In this document: in pieces, positions 25,035 to 34,770 of the stretch
Layout: the number at the start of each line of letters is the position of its first letter
Numbering within the stretch: the stretch's first letter is position 1
NCBI GenBank assembly: GCA_018657065.1
Contig: JABHXU010000019.1
Coordinates: 1-43,536, forward strand
Direction of reading: 5' to 3'
From: an archaeon
GTDB lineage: Archaea; Nanobdellota; Nanobdellia; Woesearchaeales; GW2011-AR15
DNA: 43,536 bases
Made by a program: the position numbers and the translations under genes
Notes under the pieces: generated by a model
Databases searched by the model: none
What the model was told of the DNA's origin: nothing
The model's input: the letters and a program-made list of their open reading frames with translations, nothing else

Positions 25035-27182
25035 ATGAAGATACCAATACAACTGCAAAAAAAAGATTATCGTTTCAAATTGCTTGGACACTGGGGATTT
25101 TGGAAAAAAAACAATGAAATACATATGATGGAAGGAAGAGAATATGAAAAAATATCTAAAGATAAGAATTGGAAACCTCTTGGCAAAGCACCCCATAAAG
25201 GAAACACAACAGAATACTCTCTTTTTGATTCAGCTCTTAAAAGCCATATTCAAATGAAATATAATTATGGTGTTCAAGCTGGTCCAGGTAGTTTAAGAAT
25301 AATTGATGTTGATAATGAAAAATTAATTCCATATTTTGAAAATGAATTGTCGACACTTACAATTGAAACTGGAAGTGGTGGAAGACACTATTATGTAATT
25401 AGCGAATATGACAAGAATCACCGTTTTAAAAATAGTGGTGGTGAAATGCGATGTAAGAATTGGTATGTTGTTGGTCCAAATTCAACACATCCAAATGGGA
25501 AAATGTACAAGGTTGTTAGAGACACAGAAATTCAAATAATTTCGGACATACATTTGTTAAAAATAATTGGACCTCATATTATAAAAAATAATTCTACACC
25601 AATTTTAACTTCAAAAGACACATCAAGAAGTGGTAAAGAATTTGGCATTATTTGTAGTCTGTTAAGAAAGAATAAAACTAAAGAAGAAATTTTTAGTGAG
25701 ATGAATTTATATTCTAAATGGGCAAATTCTTCGGGTCAATATCGTGAGCTAACATATAATAAAGCACTTGAAATAATTAGTAAGAAAATAATGAATCCTG
25801 AAATTAATAAAAAATCAAAGAAAGATGATTTTGTTAGAGCTAGTTTTATTGAAGATAGAAAAAGAAAACTATTGATAGAGCAATTATACGATCCAGTTAG
25901 TAAAAAGAATACTTTTTGTATATATGATGCTGAAAAAGATAAATATGAATCAATGGATGAGTTTACTGTTGAAGGTACAAAATTTAAACCACTTTTAGGA
26001 GAAGAGATTCAAAAAGGTGCTATATTTTTACCAAGTGAACCAATTGATTACGATTCAGATGTAAATCTTCAAAATCACATAAAAAAATTCATTCACAAAT
26101 GGTTAGACATTCCAAGTGATGTGTTACAATTTGCAGTTTGGAATATTTTAATGAGTTGGGTATATGAACTTTTTCATACAATTAATTACTTACGTGCATT
26201 GGGAGATACTGGAACAGGGAAAAGTAGATTTCTCGATGCATTAGGAGTTTTGCACTATAAATCAATTAGTACTAGTGGAGCAACAACAAGTGCACCTGTC
26301 TTTAGAATAATTGACAAATGGAAAGGTAGTTTGATTATTGATGAAGCTGATTTAAAAAAGTCTGATGAAGCACAAGATATGGTCAAAATAATTAATCAAG
26401 GATATGAAAAAAATAGGTTTATTATGAGGTGTGATACAAATAATTTTGACAATATTAGGTTTTTTGACCCTTTCTGTCCAAAGATATTAGGTAGTAGAAA
26501 AGTATTTACGGATAAAGCTGTAGAAAGTAGATGTATAACTCATGTCATGAGAGGAACAAATAGAAAAGACATTCCATTGAATTTGAATAAAGATTTTTAT
26601 GATGAAGCTTTATTGCTAAGAAATAAACTCCTTTTATGGAGATTTAGAAATTACTATAAAATAGATCCTACTAATAAGCCAAAAATAGATTTGGGTGAAT
26701 TAGAACCAAGAGTAAAACAAATTGTTGGCAGTTACATTTGTTTGTTTAGTAAAGATAAAACGCAGTTAAAGATATTTAAAGAGTTTATAGGAAAGCATCA
26801 AGATGAAATTGTATATGAAAGAAAAAATAGTTTTGATGGACAAATTGTTGAAACAATACATAAAATGTTATCTGATGAAACCAAGTATTTCAACAACGCA
26901 GATATTATTTCCTATGGTGAATTAAAGGGTTATAATGGCAATGTGTTATCTACTCAAGTTTTAAGCAGAATGCTAAAATCTTTAGGATTTAAAAAGGCAA
27001 AACTTAAACGATTGGGTAATGAAACTAAAAGAGTAATTCCATTAAATAAAATTCATTTAGAGATGTTATTCAAAAGATATGGTTTGGATGAAGTAGATTT
27101 ATCAACACAAAAGAATTTGAGTCCAATTGACAAATTTGACACCACAGATTTTAAAATACATGCCCATGATGATTCATTGTAA
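25035..27182 (+). CDS. PrimPol-helicase replication protein
   Basis: 715 residues from ATG 25035 (AAGGTG eight nt upstream). The N-terminal archaeo-eukaryotic primase/polymerase domain shows IIDVD at 89-93 (metal-binding DxD), ETGSGGRHYYV at 111-121 (SxH nucleotide motif) and GGEMRCKNWYVVGPNSTHP at 135-153. The central helicase has Walker A GDTGTGKS near 390 and Walker B LIIDEAD near 432. It is followed by a C-terminal region of possible winged-helix type. This PrimPol plus helicase fusion is typical of plasmids and viruses that start their own replication. It marks the element as a replicon. Confidence 0.88.
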   Translation: MKIPIQLQKKDYRFKLLGHWGFWKKNNEIHMMEGREYEKISKDKNWKPLGKAPHKGNTTEYSLFDSALKSHIQMKYNYGVQAGPGSLRIIDVDNEKLIPYFENELSTLTIETGSGGRHYYVISEYDKNHRFKNSGGEMRCKNWYVVGPNSTHPNGKMYKVVRDTEIQIISDIHLLKIIGPHIIKNNSTPILTSKDTSRSGKEFGIICSLLRKNKTKEEIFSEMNLYSKWANSSGQYRELTYNKALEIISKKIMNPEINKKSKKDDFVRASFIEDRKRKLLIEQLYDPVSKKNTFCIYDAEKDKYESMDEFTVEGTKFKPLLGEEIQKGAIFLPSEPIDYDSDVNLQNHIKKFIHKWLDIPSDVLQFAVWNILMSWVYELFHTINYLRALGDTGTGKSRFLDALGVLHYKSISTSGATTSAPVFRIIDKWKGSLIIDEADLKKSDEAQDMVKIINQGYEKNRFIMRCDTNNFDNIRFFDPFCPKILGSRKVFTDKAVESRCITHVMRGTNRKDIPLNLNKDFYDEALLLRNKLLLWRFRNYYKIDPTNKPKIDLGELEPRVKQIVGSYICLFSKDKTQLKIFKEFIGKHQDEIVYERKNSFDGQIVETIHKMLSDETKYFNNADIISYGELKGYNGNVLSTQVLSRMLKSLGFKKAKLKRLGNETKRVIPLNKIHLEMLFKRYGLDEVDLSTQKNLSPIDKFDTTDFKIHAHDDSL

Positions 27183-27509
27183 CGTATGTAACATAGTGTA
27201 ACTAGTGTATACCAATTGTCTTCAATTATCTATGTTTTAATACAATGCTGTTTGTTACACTTGTCTACATTTGTTACAGATTTCAAAAAAATAAATTTTT
27301 GATTTTTTTCAAATAATCTGTTTCTTTCAATTTATTGAATCTTAAAAGAAAATAGGTATTTTCTTGAGTTTCAATTTACGTTTTGAAATTTTGAATTGAA
27401 TATCTCTTAATAACTTTATTAACTTTAATATATAAAACAGTATATATTCTGGGAAAGATTTAATAATTACATTTAATTGTATTTGTATATATTTGTATGG
27501 GGGAGATTT
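27183..27509. other. Noncoding spacer with inverted repeats (candidate origin/control region)
   Basis: 327 nt without a gene. It contains TGTAAC at 27187-27192 and 27197-27202, then GTTACA at 27254-27259 and 27273-27278: two direct copies facing two inverted copies. A very AT-rich tract follows (about 27285-27420), then a TATA/operator dyad at 27427-27448 and a GGGGGAG ribosome site. Location directly after the replication gene suits an origin. This is inference from layout. Confidence 0.45.
27427..27448. promoter_or_regulatory. Dyad operator/TATA for the R-M operon
   Basis: AATATATA-AAACAG-TATATATT, a perfect 8-bp inverted repeat that also contains a TATA-like sequence, 62 nt upstream of the RHH gene. 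It is a natural binding site for the RHH protein, so autorepression is plausible. Confidence 0.5.
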
Positions 27510-27650
27510 ATGTCATCAAAAAATATCACTTTAAGAGTTAATGAAGAATTGTATGAAGAGTATAGAAATTATTGTAAAAAGAAAGGTTTTGTTATTTCCC
27601 GTCAATTTGAAATTATGATGGAAAAACAGATGGAAGAGGATACAAAATGA
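27510..27650 (+). CDS. Ribbon-helix-helix regulator of the Type I R-M operon
   Basis: 46 residues. NITLRVNEELYEEYRNYCKK fits the RHH pattern: a short basic strand, then two helices with a turn (KKGFVISRQFEIMM). It has a GGGGGAG ribosome site and overlaps hsdM by 4 nt (ATGA). By analogy with CopG/Arc-type repressors it binds DNA as a dimer, probably at the dyad 27427-27448. A restriction operon headed by a small regulator is consistent with timing control after entry into a new host. Confidence 0.65.
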   Translation: MSSKNITLRVNEELYEEYRNYCKKKGFVISRQFEIMMEKQMEEDTK

Positions 27651-29383
27651 AGGAGCAAATTAACATATCTGCAGAAGTCAGCTTTATATGGGAAACTGCT
27701 GAAATCATTAGAGACACATATAAAAAACATCAAAGTCAAGATATTATTCTTCCTTTTGTCGTTCTTAGAAGAATTGAATCAGTTCTTTTAGAAGAAAGAA
27801 ACAAAGTTGAAAAACTTCTTGGAAATAGCCTTAGTAAACTTAGTCCAAGTGATGCTAAAAACATTATGTCAAAGAAAGTTCAGGCATCAATAAGTTTTGA
27901 TAATTCTTCTAAATTTACGTTTAAGATATTAGCATCTGAAAAAGATACTGCGATAAAAGAAAACTTCAAGAGTTATGTTAATGGTTTTACTGATAATATT
28001 AAGAAAATATTGGATAATTTTGGTATATTAAAAGAATTAAATAAACTGGAAAAAGATAAACTCATTTATCCATTGATTAAACAATATGCAGAACTTGATT
28101 TGTCTCCTAGTGTTGTATCAAATCAAAAAATGGGTTATATTTTTGAGGAAGTTATTAGAAGATTTTCTGAACAAACTGGTGAAGAAGCAGGAGAGCATTT
28201 TACTCCAAGAGAAATCATAGAATTAATGGTTGACATTTTAATTGATGGAGATAAAATCAAAGATGGTGAATTAAAAACAATTTATGATCCAGCATGTGGA
28301 ACTGACGGAATGCTAGTTATTGGAAAAGATCATATTTTAGACAAAGTTAATCCAAAAGCAAACGTAGTTTTATATGGTCAAGAAAAGCAACCTGAAACAT
28401 GGGCTGTTGGTGCATCTGATATGTTGTTAAAAGGAGAAAATCCTGATAATATTAAATATGGAAATACTTTAACGAATGACCAATTTCCAAATGAAACTTT
28501 TGATTATATGCTTTCTAATCCTCCTTTTGGAGTAAAATGGAAAAAAGATAAACAAGATATTTTAGATGATACTTCTGGAAGATTTCATAAAGACATGTTA
28601 CCAACTATTAGAGATGGTGCATTTTTATTTCTTTTACATATGATAAGTAAAATGAAGCCTCCTCAAGAAGGAGGAAGTTCTATTGCAATTGTTTTTAATG
28701 GTTCTCCTGGCTTTAATGGTGATGCAGGGTCAGGAGAAAGTAAAATCAGGCAATACTTAATAGCAAATGATCTAATTGAAGCAATAATTGGTCTGCCAAA
28801 GGATTTATTTTATAACACGAATATAGGCACTTATGTTTGGGTACTTAGAAATAAAAAAAGTAATGAAAGAAAAGGAAAAATCCAACTTGTTAATGCTGTT
28901 GAATTTTCAGAGAAGATGCCAAAGTCCCTTGGGAAAAAAACAAAGTATATATCAGATAAACAAATAAAGCAAATTTGTCTTATATATAATAGTTTTAAGG
29001 AAAGTGAACATTGTAAAATATTTGATACTATAGATTTTGGTTATACTAAAGTTCATTTGGAATTAACAGATGTCAATGAAGATGGTAATCCGAAAAAAGA
29101 AACAGTAATAAAAAAAATTAAAGGTCAGAAAAGAGAAGTCACACAAAATGTTAAAATTTCAGATAGTGAATATATTCCATTAAAAGAGGATATAAATGAA
29201 TATTTAAAGCGAGAAGTTGAAAAACCTTATAAAATTAAAAATAAAACCATCGGTTATGAAATTAATTTTACACAATATTTTTACAAATATACTCCATTAA
29301 GAAAACAAGAAGACGTCATTAAAGAGTTTAATGATTTAGAGAAAGAAAATAAAACTCTGTTGAAGGATTTGGGATTACTATGA
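27647..29383 (+). CDS. hsdM: Type I restriction-modification methyltransferase HsdM
   Basis: 578 residues. The N-terminal helical domain includes LPFVVLRRIESVL. The SAM domain has GEHFTPREIIELM, motif I DPACGTDGMLV and motif IV NPPFG, giving N6-adenine methylation. VFNGSPGFNGDAGSGESKIR and the QYLIANDLIEAIIGLPKDLF block are characteristic of HsdM. Length is normal. It overlaps the RHH gene and the hsdS start by 4 nt each. It should form M2S with HsdS, but hsdS is frameshifted here. Confidence 0.95.
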   Translation: MKEQINISAEVSFIWETAEIIRDTYKKHQSQDIILPFVVLRRIESVLLEERNKVEKLLGNSLSKLSPSDAKNIMSKKVQASISFDNSSKFTFKILASEKDTAIKENFKSYVNGFTDNIKKILDNFGILKELNKLEKDKLIYPLIKQYAELDLSPSVVSNQKMGYIFEEVIRRFSEQTGEEAGEHFTPREIIELMVDILIDGDKIKDGELKTIYDPACGTDGMLVIGKDHILDKVNPKANVVLYGQEKQPETWAVGASDMLLKGENPDNIKYGNTLTNDQFPNETFDYMLSNPPFGVKWKKDKQDILDDTSGRFHKDMLPTIRDGAFLFLLHMISKMKPPQEGGSSIAIVFNGSPGFNGDAGSGESKIRQYLIANDLIEAIIGLPKDLFYNTNIGTYVWVLRNKKSNERKGKIQLVNAVEFSEKMPKSLGKKTKYISDKQIKQICLIYNSFKESEHCKIFDTIDFGYTKVHLELTDVNEDGNPKKETVIKKIKGQKREVTQNVKISDSEYIPLKEDINEYLKREVEKPYKIKNKTIGYEINFTQYFYKYTPLRKQEDVIKEFNDLEKENKTLLKDLGLL

Positions 29384-30643
29384 TTAAAAGTAATGAATAT
29401 AAACTAATTGAGGATAAATGGTTTAATTCAAAAAAATTTGATAGAAAAAGATTAAAATATTTTATCAATTTTTTACGTGGAATAGAACCAGGAAGTAAAA
29501 ATTATGGAATTGAAGGTAAAGGAAAAAGGTTTATTAGAGTAAATGATATTGGAAGTAATAATAAAGATAATGTTTATGTTAACTTAGAAACAAATGCTAT
29601 ATGCAAAAAGGAAGATATTCTTTTGTGTCTAGATGGATCTCCTGGATTAGTTGAAAAAGGGTTCGAAGGAATTTTTTCTACAGGGTTGAGAAAAATTGAG
29701 TTAAAATCTTTTGAACTTATTTATGATTATCTTTTCTATTCCTTAAAATGTGATTTTTCTCAAGAATGTATAACTTTTTTTTCACAAGGTACAACAATAA
29801 TGCACTCCAGTGATGCTCCAAATTATTTGAAACAGCCATTACCTTCAATTGAAGAACAAATTATAATTTCTAATTACCTTGATAATGTTACAAAAAAGAT
29901 TGACATAGTGATAGCAAATAAGAAGAAGACAAATCGAAGTTTTAACTGACTCACTTAAAATTTCGATTTTTAAGGCAATTACAGAAGGTTTTAATAATCA
30001 CCTATTTGATTCTTCAAAAATTGAATTTATAGAAAGAGTACCAAAACATTGGAAGCAAACAAAAATAAAATATTTTGCTAATATTCAAAGAGGAAAGTTT
30101 ACACATCGTCCAAGAAATGATCCTAAAATGTACAACGGACCATATCCCTTTATTCAAACAGGTGATGTATCAAAAGCATCAAAATATATTAATCATTTCA
30201 CTCAAACGTTAAGTGAAGAAGGATTAAAAGTAAGTAAAATGATTCCTAAGAAAACATTACTAATAACCATAGCTGCTAATATTGGAGATATAGCAATATT
30301 AAATTTTGATTCTTGTTTTCCCGACAGTATAATTGGGATTAACACTGTTTCAAAAATATCAAATGAATACTTATATTATTTATTAACTTCTTTAAAACAA
30401 AATATTCTAAAATATGCAAAAATTAACACTCAAATGAATATCAATGAAAAGACAATTAAACCAATTAGGGTACCTATTCCACCTAAGGGTGAGCAAGAAA
30501 TCATATTAGGAAGAATAAGTAAATTAGAAAAACTAAACAATTTGTTAAAAGAAAATTTAAAAAATGAAATTTTAAAACTTGAAGAATACAAAACAATCCT
30601 CATCAATGACGTTGTTACTGGAAAAATGAAGGTGACTGCTTAA
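29380..30643 (+). pseudogene. hsdS: Type I specificity subunit HsdS, frameshifted
   Basis: The first frame (29380-29949) encodes target-recognition domain 1 and the start of the central helix (SIEEQIIISNYLDNVTKKID). In the short repeat aagaagaagac (about 29919-29930) the frame is lost. The next frame continues the normal sequence QIEVLTDSLKISIFKAITEG, then domain 2 (KHWKQTKIKYFANIQRGKF) to the TAA at 30641-30643. One extra base, an A before CAAATCG, would restore about 421 residues. Either a mutation, a phase-variable tract, or an assembly error. A split HsdS can act as half-subunits, but the second half has no obvious start before 30128. It overlaps hsdR by 1 nt. Confidence 0.85.
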
Positions 30644-33534
30644 TGTCCAGACCATTAGAAAAAAACTTTGAAGATCATTTTTGTCAGAAATTGGAAGATC
30701 ATAGTTATCGAAAAAGACTAACCAAAGATATTGACCTAAAAATCAATATTGATGATTCTTTATTGACTGAATTTCTTGAATCTACACAAAAAGAGGAATT
30801 AAAAGAAATCAAAAGCATTCTTGGTGATAGATGGTTAGCTAAGATAAAAGAAACAGTTAATGAAAAGTTAAAAAACAATAAACTCTTTGAGATTATAAAA
30901 AATGGAATAACAATTGAAACTGTTCCAATAAAATTGATTTACTTTAAACCTGAAACGACATTCAATAAAGAGCAACTAAAAAAATACGAATCAAATATAT
31001 TTAGTTATGTAAGGCAATTCAAATTTAGAGATACAATGGAATCCATTGATATTGTATTATTCTTAAATGGATTTGCTCTTGTTACAATTGAACTAAAAAG
31101 TCCATTTAATGGACAAGTTGTTGATGATGCAGTTGTTCAGTATATTGCAGATCGTGATAAAACATTACAAATATTTAAAACACCAATATTGCATATAGCG
31201 GCTGATACCAAGAATGTTAAAATTACAACTGAATTTCTTAGAAATAATGTGGAAGACTTTGTTTGGTTTAATAAAGAACTTGAAAATCCTATTGTAGAAG
31301 ATGAGTTTCAAGTTGAATATCTCTATAATGAAATATTACTTCCTGAATCATTAATTGAAGTAATAGAACATTATCTTTCATGCTTTAAATTCAAATTACA
31401 AAATGGCAAAAAAGTTACTACCTTTTTTTTCCCAAGATATCATCAAAGAAGAACTGTTCTTAAATTAACAAATGATATTATCAAAAACTACAAGAAAAAA
31501 AGGAAGTTAGATCTAAAATATTTAATTCAACATTCAGCAGGGTCAGGAAAAAGTTATACAATAGCAGTTATTCAAAAATTCTTAAGATACATTCATATCA
31601 ATAATGAAGCAATATTCAATTCTATTTTAATACTAACAGACAGAATCAATCTTGATACACAATTAAAAGGAACAATTGGTTCAAGTGAAACTCAGAAGAA
31701 TATAATATCTTATGTTGATTCTACTGCTGAACTTGCTGAGGCACTTAATAAAAATACAAAAGTAATTATTTCAACTATTCAGAAATTTTCAGTTAAAAAA
31801 TTAGATGAAATTTTAGAATCGCAAAAAGGTAAGAAAATTTGTTTTATTTTGGATGAGGCACATCGTAGCCAATCAGGAAAATTACAAAGACATTTATTAG
31901 GTCATTTTGAAGAAGATGAACCTGAATCTGATAAAAAGTATTTTGAAACTTTTTATAAAAGAAAATTTCCAAATTTTGTATTTGTAGCTTTAACAGCAAC
32001 TCCTAGTGAAAAAACCCTAACTATGTTTGGTGAACCTTTTGATGTATATAGTATGGATCAGGCAGAACAAGAAGGTCATATTCTAAATGTATCCGAAAAT
32101 ATTGTCACTTATTCAACTTTATTTCAACTCTCAGAGAAACTGAAAAGTCAAGATGAATATCCTCCAATGATCGTTGCTAAAAAGTTAAAGAATAAAGCTT
32201 ATGAGGATATAAATGTAATAAAAGACAAAATAAGTGTTATTCTAAAAATATTTGATGCTCAAACTAAGTATGCAATAAAAAATGAATCTGCAAAAACAAT
32301 GATTGTAACATCAAGCAGAAAAAGTGCTGTAAAATACAAAGTATTACTTGATCAGATAATAAAACAAAAAAATCTTCCTTACAAATCTTTAGTTGCATTT
32401 ACAGGTGGAGTTAAATTATCCAAATCAGATTTATCCTTATTAAATCAAAAAGAAGATAGTGAGAATTTTACTGAAAAAAATATGAACAAGGTAAAAGATG
32501 ATATTGAAGAAGTTTACAAAAAGACAGAATATAGATTTTTAATTGTTGCAAATAAATATCAATACGGTTTCAATGAACCATTATTGCACACTATGTTCCT
32601 TGATAAATCAGTAGCAGATATTAATGCAGTTCAGACGATTAGCAGATTAAACAGAATTTATCCAAATAAAAATAATACCTTAGTTGTTGACTTTACAAAT
32701 TCATATAAAAAAATAATTAAAGCATTTCAAAAATTCAAGAAAGAAGTAAATGATTATTCTGGAATTAATGTAAAAGAATTACCTGAACTGTATAATGAAT
32801 TACTTAACAAGAATATATTCACAAGAAAAGATATTCAGGAGTTCAAGATAGCATATTATAAAGAGGAAAATTCAATAAAATTGGACAATATTGCTTCAAC
32901 AATTGAAAAAAGAGTAAACTCTAAATTTTCAGTAGATGAAAGAAGAGCTTTTAGAGGGTCTCTTAATAAGTTTAACAAAACATATAGTTATCTCAATAAC
33001 CTTATCAAAATAAATGATGATGAACTAAAAGACTTTGCATTGTTTAGTCATTATCTATTTAAGTATCTTAATCCAGAAGGGAAAAGTCGAAAATTAGATG
33101 AAGAGCTAAAAAAAGTATTTTTGCTTAAACACAGAATAAAATTAGAAAAAACAGAACCATTGGTAATAAGAGAAACAGGTCCAAAATATGGGGCAAAAAG
33201 ACAAATAAGATACGCTACTGTTAAAGAAGTAGTAGACGCTATTAACACTAAATATAAAGTCTTAACTACTGATAATGAAAAAGTGATCATTGAAGATTAT
33301 ATTAATAAAATTCTAACTGATGAAGAAATAAAATCTGATTTAGAAGGTAATAAAGACAAAGATTTGGATAAAGTATATGAAGCAATGATTTCAAAAAAAT
33401 TAGGAGAAAAGTTCATAGATTTTTTTATCGAACACAATCCTGAAAAATTAAGTGAATATTTGCAGACAGGTATAAGTAAGTTCATTAATTTAGAGGCTTT
33501 TAGATTAGCCGCTAGAGAAGTTGGTGTAATTTAG
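30643..33534 (+). CDS. hsdR: Type I restriction endonuclease/translocase HsdR
   Basis: 963 residues, near the usual ~1,000. The N-terminal nuclease domain shows SIDIVLFLNGFALVTIELKS (D...ExK, PD-(D/E)XK type). It is followed by the SF2 motor: Walker A SAGSGKSYT, FILDEAHRSQSG, LTATP, and QTISRLNRIYP. The C-terminal helical region contacts HsdM. It starts within the last base of hsdS. Its 3' end overlaps the end of the opposite-strand gene 33531-34346 by 4 nt. Cutting depends on a functional S subunit, which looks broken. Confidence 0.95.
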   Translation: MSRPLEKNFEDHFCQKLEDHSYRKRLTKDIDLKINIDDSLLTEFLESTQKEELKEIKSILGDRWLAKIKETVNEKLKNNKLFEIIKNGITIETVPIKLIYFKPETTFNKEQLKKYESNIFSYVRQFKFRDTMESIDIVLFLNGFALVTIELKSPFNGQVVDDAVVQYIADRDKTLQIFKTPILHIAADTKNVKITTEFLRNNVEDFVWFNKELENPIVEDEFQVEYLYNEILLPESLIEVIEHYLSCFKFKLQNGKKVTTFFFPRYHQRRTVLKLTNDIIKNYKKKRKLDLKYLIQHSAGSGKSYTIAVIQKFLRYIHINNEAIFNSILILTDRINLDTQLKGTIGSSETQKNIISYVDSTAELAEALNKNTKVIISTIQKFSVKKLDEILESQKGKKICFILDEAHRSQSGKLQRHLLGHFEEDEPESDKKYFETFYKRKFPNFVFVALTATPSEKTLTMFGEPFDVYSMDQAEQEGHILNVSENIVTYSTLFQLSEKLKSQDEYPPMIVAKKLKNKAYEDINVIKDKISVILKIFDAQTKYAIKNESAKTMIVTSSRKSAVKYKVLLDQIIKQKNLPYKSLVAFTGGVKLSKSDLSLLNQKEDSENFTEKNMNKVKDDIEEVYKKTEYRFLIVANKYQYGFNEPLLHTMFLDKSVADINAVQTISRLNRIYPNKNNTLVVDFTNSYKKIIKAFQKFKKEVNDYSGINVKELPELYNELLNKNIFTRKDIQEFKIAYYKEENSIKLDNIASTIEKRVNSKFSVDERRAFRGSLNKFNKTYSYLNNLIKINDDELKDFALFSHYLFKYLNPEGKSRKLDEELKKVFLLKHRIKLEKTEPLVIRETGPKYGAKRQIRYATVKEVVDAINTKYKVLTTDNEKVIIEDYINKILTDEEIKSDLEGNKDKDLDKVYEAMISKKLGEKFIDFFIEHNPEKLSEYLQTGISKFINLEAFRLAAREVGVI

Positions 33535-34346
33535 AAGTAAAGTGTTGCAGTAATAATTGTTTTATTCTTATTTAGTTCAATTTTAACATCTGTTATATCC
33601 CAAGTATCTCTTTCTTTTTCAATTAATTTTAAAGTAGTTTTAACATTATTTTTTCCTAAACCATGTAATAATAGTTTTCCTGTACCATATTTTTTTAGTT
33701 TACTAAGTTTAAAAAATATTTCACCTGCAAAATCATCATATCCTTTATATTGATCTATGAAAACAGTATATGGTAATGATTTGACTATTTTTTCAACTTT
33801 ATTTCGATATTCAACAATATCAAAATCCTCCTCTAACATACTTTTATGTAATTGTTTAAAATGCTCATGAAAGTATTCTCTTCCAACCATATTACATAAG
33901 TTATTGCCAAATTCAGGATATTTTTTACGAATATCTCTTTTTATATCCTTAATATCTTCACCCTTTTGAGACATATTTTTTACAACAAGAGACATCTCTA
34001 AAGCTTTATTCCAATCAGGCCTTAATTTTTCATGATAGAATTCCAATATTTTTTTATCTGAATCTTTTGGCAAATTTGCTTTTATACTAGTGGTCTTATT
34101 TTTAGATTCATCAAGTAAAAAAGTTTCATTTTCATTTTGTATAGAAACATCAATTATTTGTTCTTTTATTTTCTTTCTCTCTTCTGCACTGACCTTACTT
34201 AAATCAATTGATAGGGTTCCATCTTTTTTTATTTCAAGTGTATTTTCAGTATTTTTTGAAAAATCAAATAAAACAAATTTATTGTTATTTAAGATATTAG
34301 AAAATTTTGTATCAAATATATTTTTTAAAGCTTCTAAAATACCCAT
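33531..34346 (-). CDS. Unknown protein convergent with hsdR
   Basis: 271 residues, no signal peptide or membrane segment. Composition is charged and mixed alpha/beta. A middle stretch, EFYHEKLRPDWNKALEMSLV, begins a helical domain. The last 90 residues (SLPYTVFIDQYKGYDDFAGE onward) look like a compact alpha/beta domain. No motif recognised. It follows the 79-residue gene by 3 nt, so the pair forms a bicistronic unit. Position beside an R-M operon suggests defence or addiction, without direct support. Confidence 0.6.
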   Translation of the reverse strand: MGILEALKNIFDTKFSNILNNNKFVLFDFSKNTENTLEIKKDGTLSIDLSKVSAEERKKIKEQIIDVSIQNENETFLLDESKNKTTSIKANLPKDSDKKILEFYHEKLRPDWNKALEMSLVVKNMSQKGEDIKDIKRDIRKKYPEFGNNLCNMVGREYFHEHFKQLHKSMLEEDFDIVEYRNKVEKIVKSLPYTVFIDQYKGYDDFAGEIFFKLSKLKKYGTGKLLLHGLGKNNVKTTLKLIEKERDTWDITDVKIELNKNKTIITATLYF

Positions 34347-34349
34347 ATT

Positions 34350-34589
34350 TCAATTTATACGCTTGGCAAGTTCTATTAAAGAAAAAGCATCTGATTTTAC
34401 AAATGCTTCAGAACCTTGGACTACTCCAGCCCATTCATCAAAGTGTATTTCCTCCCCTCTTGCAGTTAAGACTCTCTGATTGGTGTTTTCTTCTTCTACT
34501 ATGTAACCTTCATCATCAACAGCCTTACCAAACATTTTTAGAACTTCTTCTTTTGATGATTCATCAAAAACAAGATTGCCGAATTTCAT
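34350..34589 (-). CDS. Small unknown protein, first gene of a pair
   Basis: 79 residues, strongly acidic in the middle. It begins MKFGNLVFDESSKEEVLKMF and contains RVLTARGEEIHFDEWAGVV, which resembles short partner proteins with a beta-hairpin. An AAGGGG ribosome site precedes the ATG. Stop and next start are 3 nt apart, so the 79/271 pair is co-translated. The size order (small then large) resembles toxin-antitoxin or two-gene defence units, but nothing confirms this. The transposon border lies 105 nt upstream. Confidence 0.6.
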   Translation of the reverse strand: MKFGNLVFDESSKEEVLKMFGKAVDDEGYIVEEENTNQRVLTARGEEIHFDEWAGVVQGSEAFVKSDAFSLIELAKRIN

Positions 34590-34685
34590 TTTTTTTACCC
34601 CTTATCCTCTAAAAATTATTTAATGTATTGTTTTGGAATCGAATTTAATATTTAAAATGTTGGTAATTCTCTTTATATATTTTAC

Positions 34686-34694
34686 TTAAAATTC
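34686..34694. repeat. Left target-site duplication
   Basis: TTAAAATTC, identical and in the same orientation at 42904-42912, immediately outside both transposon tips. Confidence 0.85.
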
Positions 34695-34760
34695 GGCTTT
34701 GCCTGATAAGTAAACGAAAAGTAAGCCCTATCCGATAAGTGATTAATCTGCCCGAGAAGT
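34695..34760 (+). repeat. Left transposon end: inverted repeat plus subterminal repeats
   Basis: The first 31 bp form the terminal repeat. Similar 8-9-bp units recur in the same orientation: TGATAAGT (34703), CGAAAAGT (34714), CCGATAAGT (34732), CCCGAGAAGT (34751). Iterated sites near a transposon end usually bind the transposase. Confidence 0.75.
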
Positions 34761-34770
34761 GTTGTTCTGA

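Noticed and set aside
34090-34612. Plus-strand frames over the 79/271 pair
   Set aside because: Hydrophobic shadows without ribosome sites; the minus-strand pair has a ribosome site and coupled spacing.
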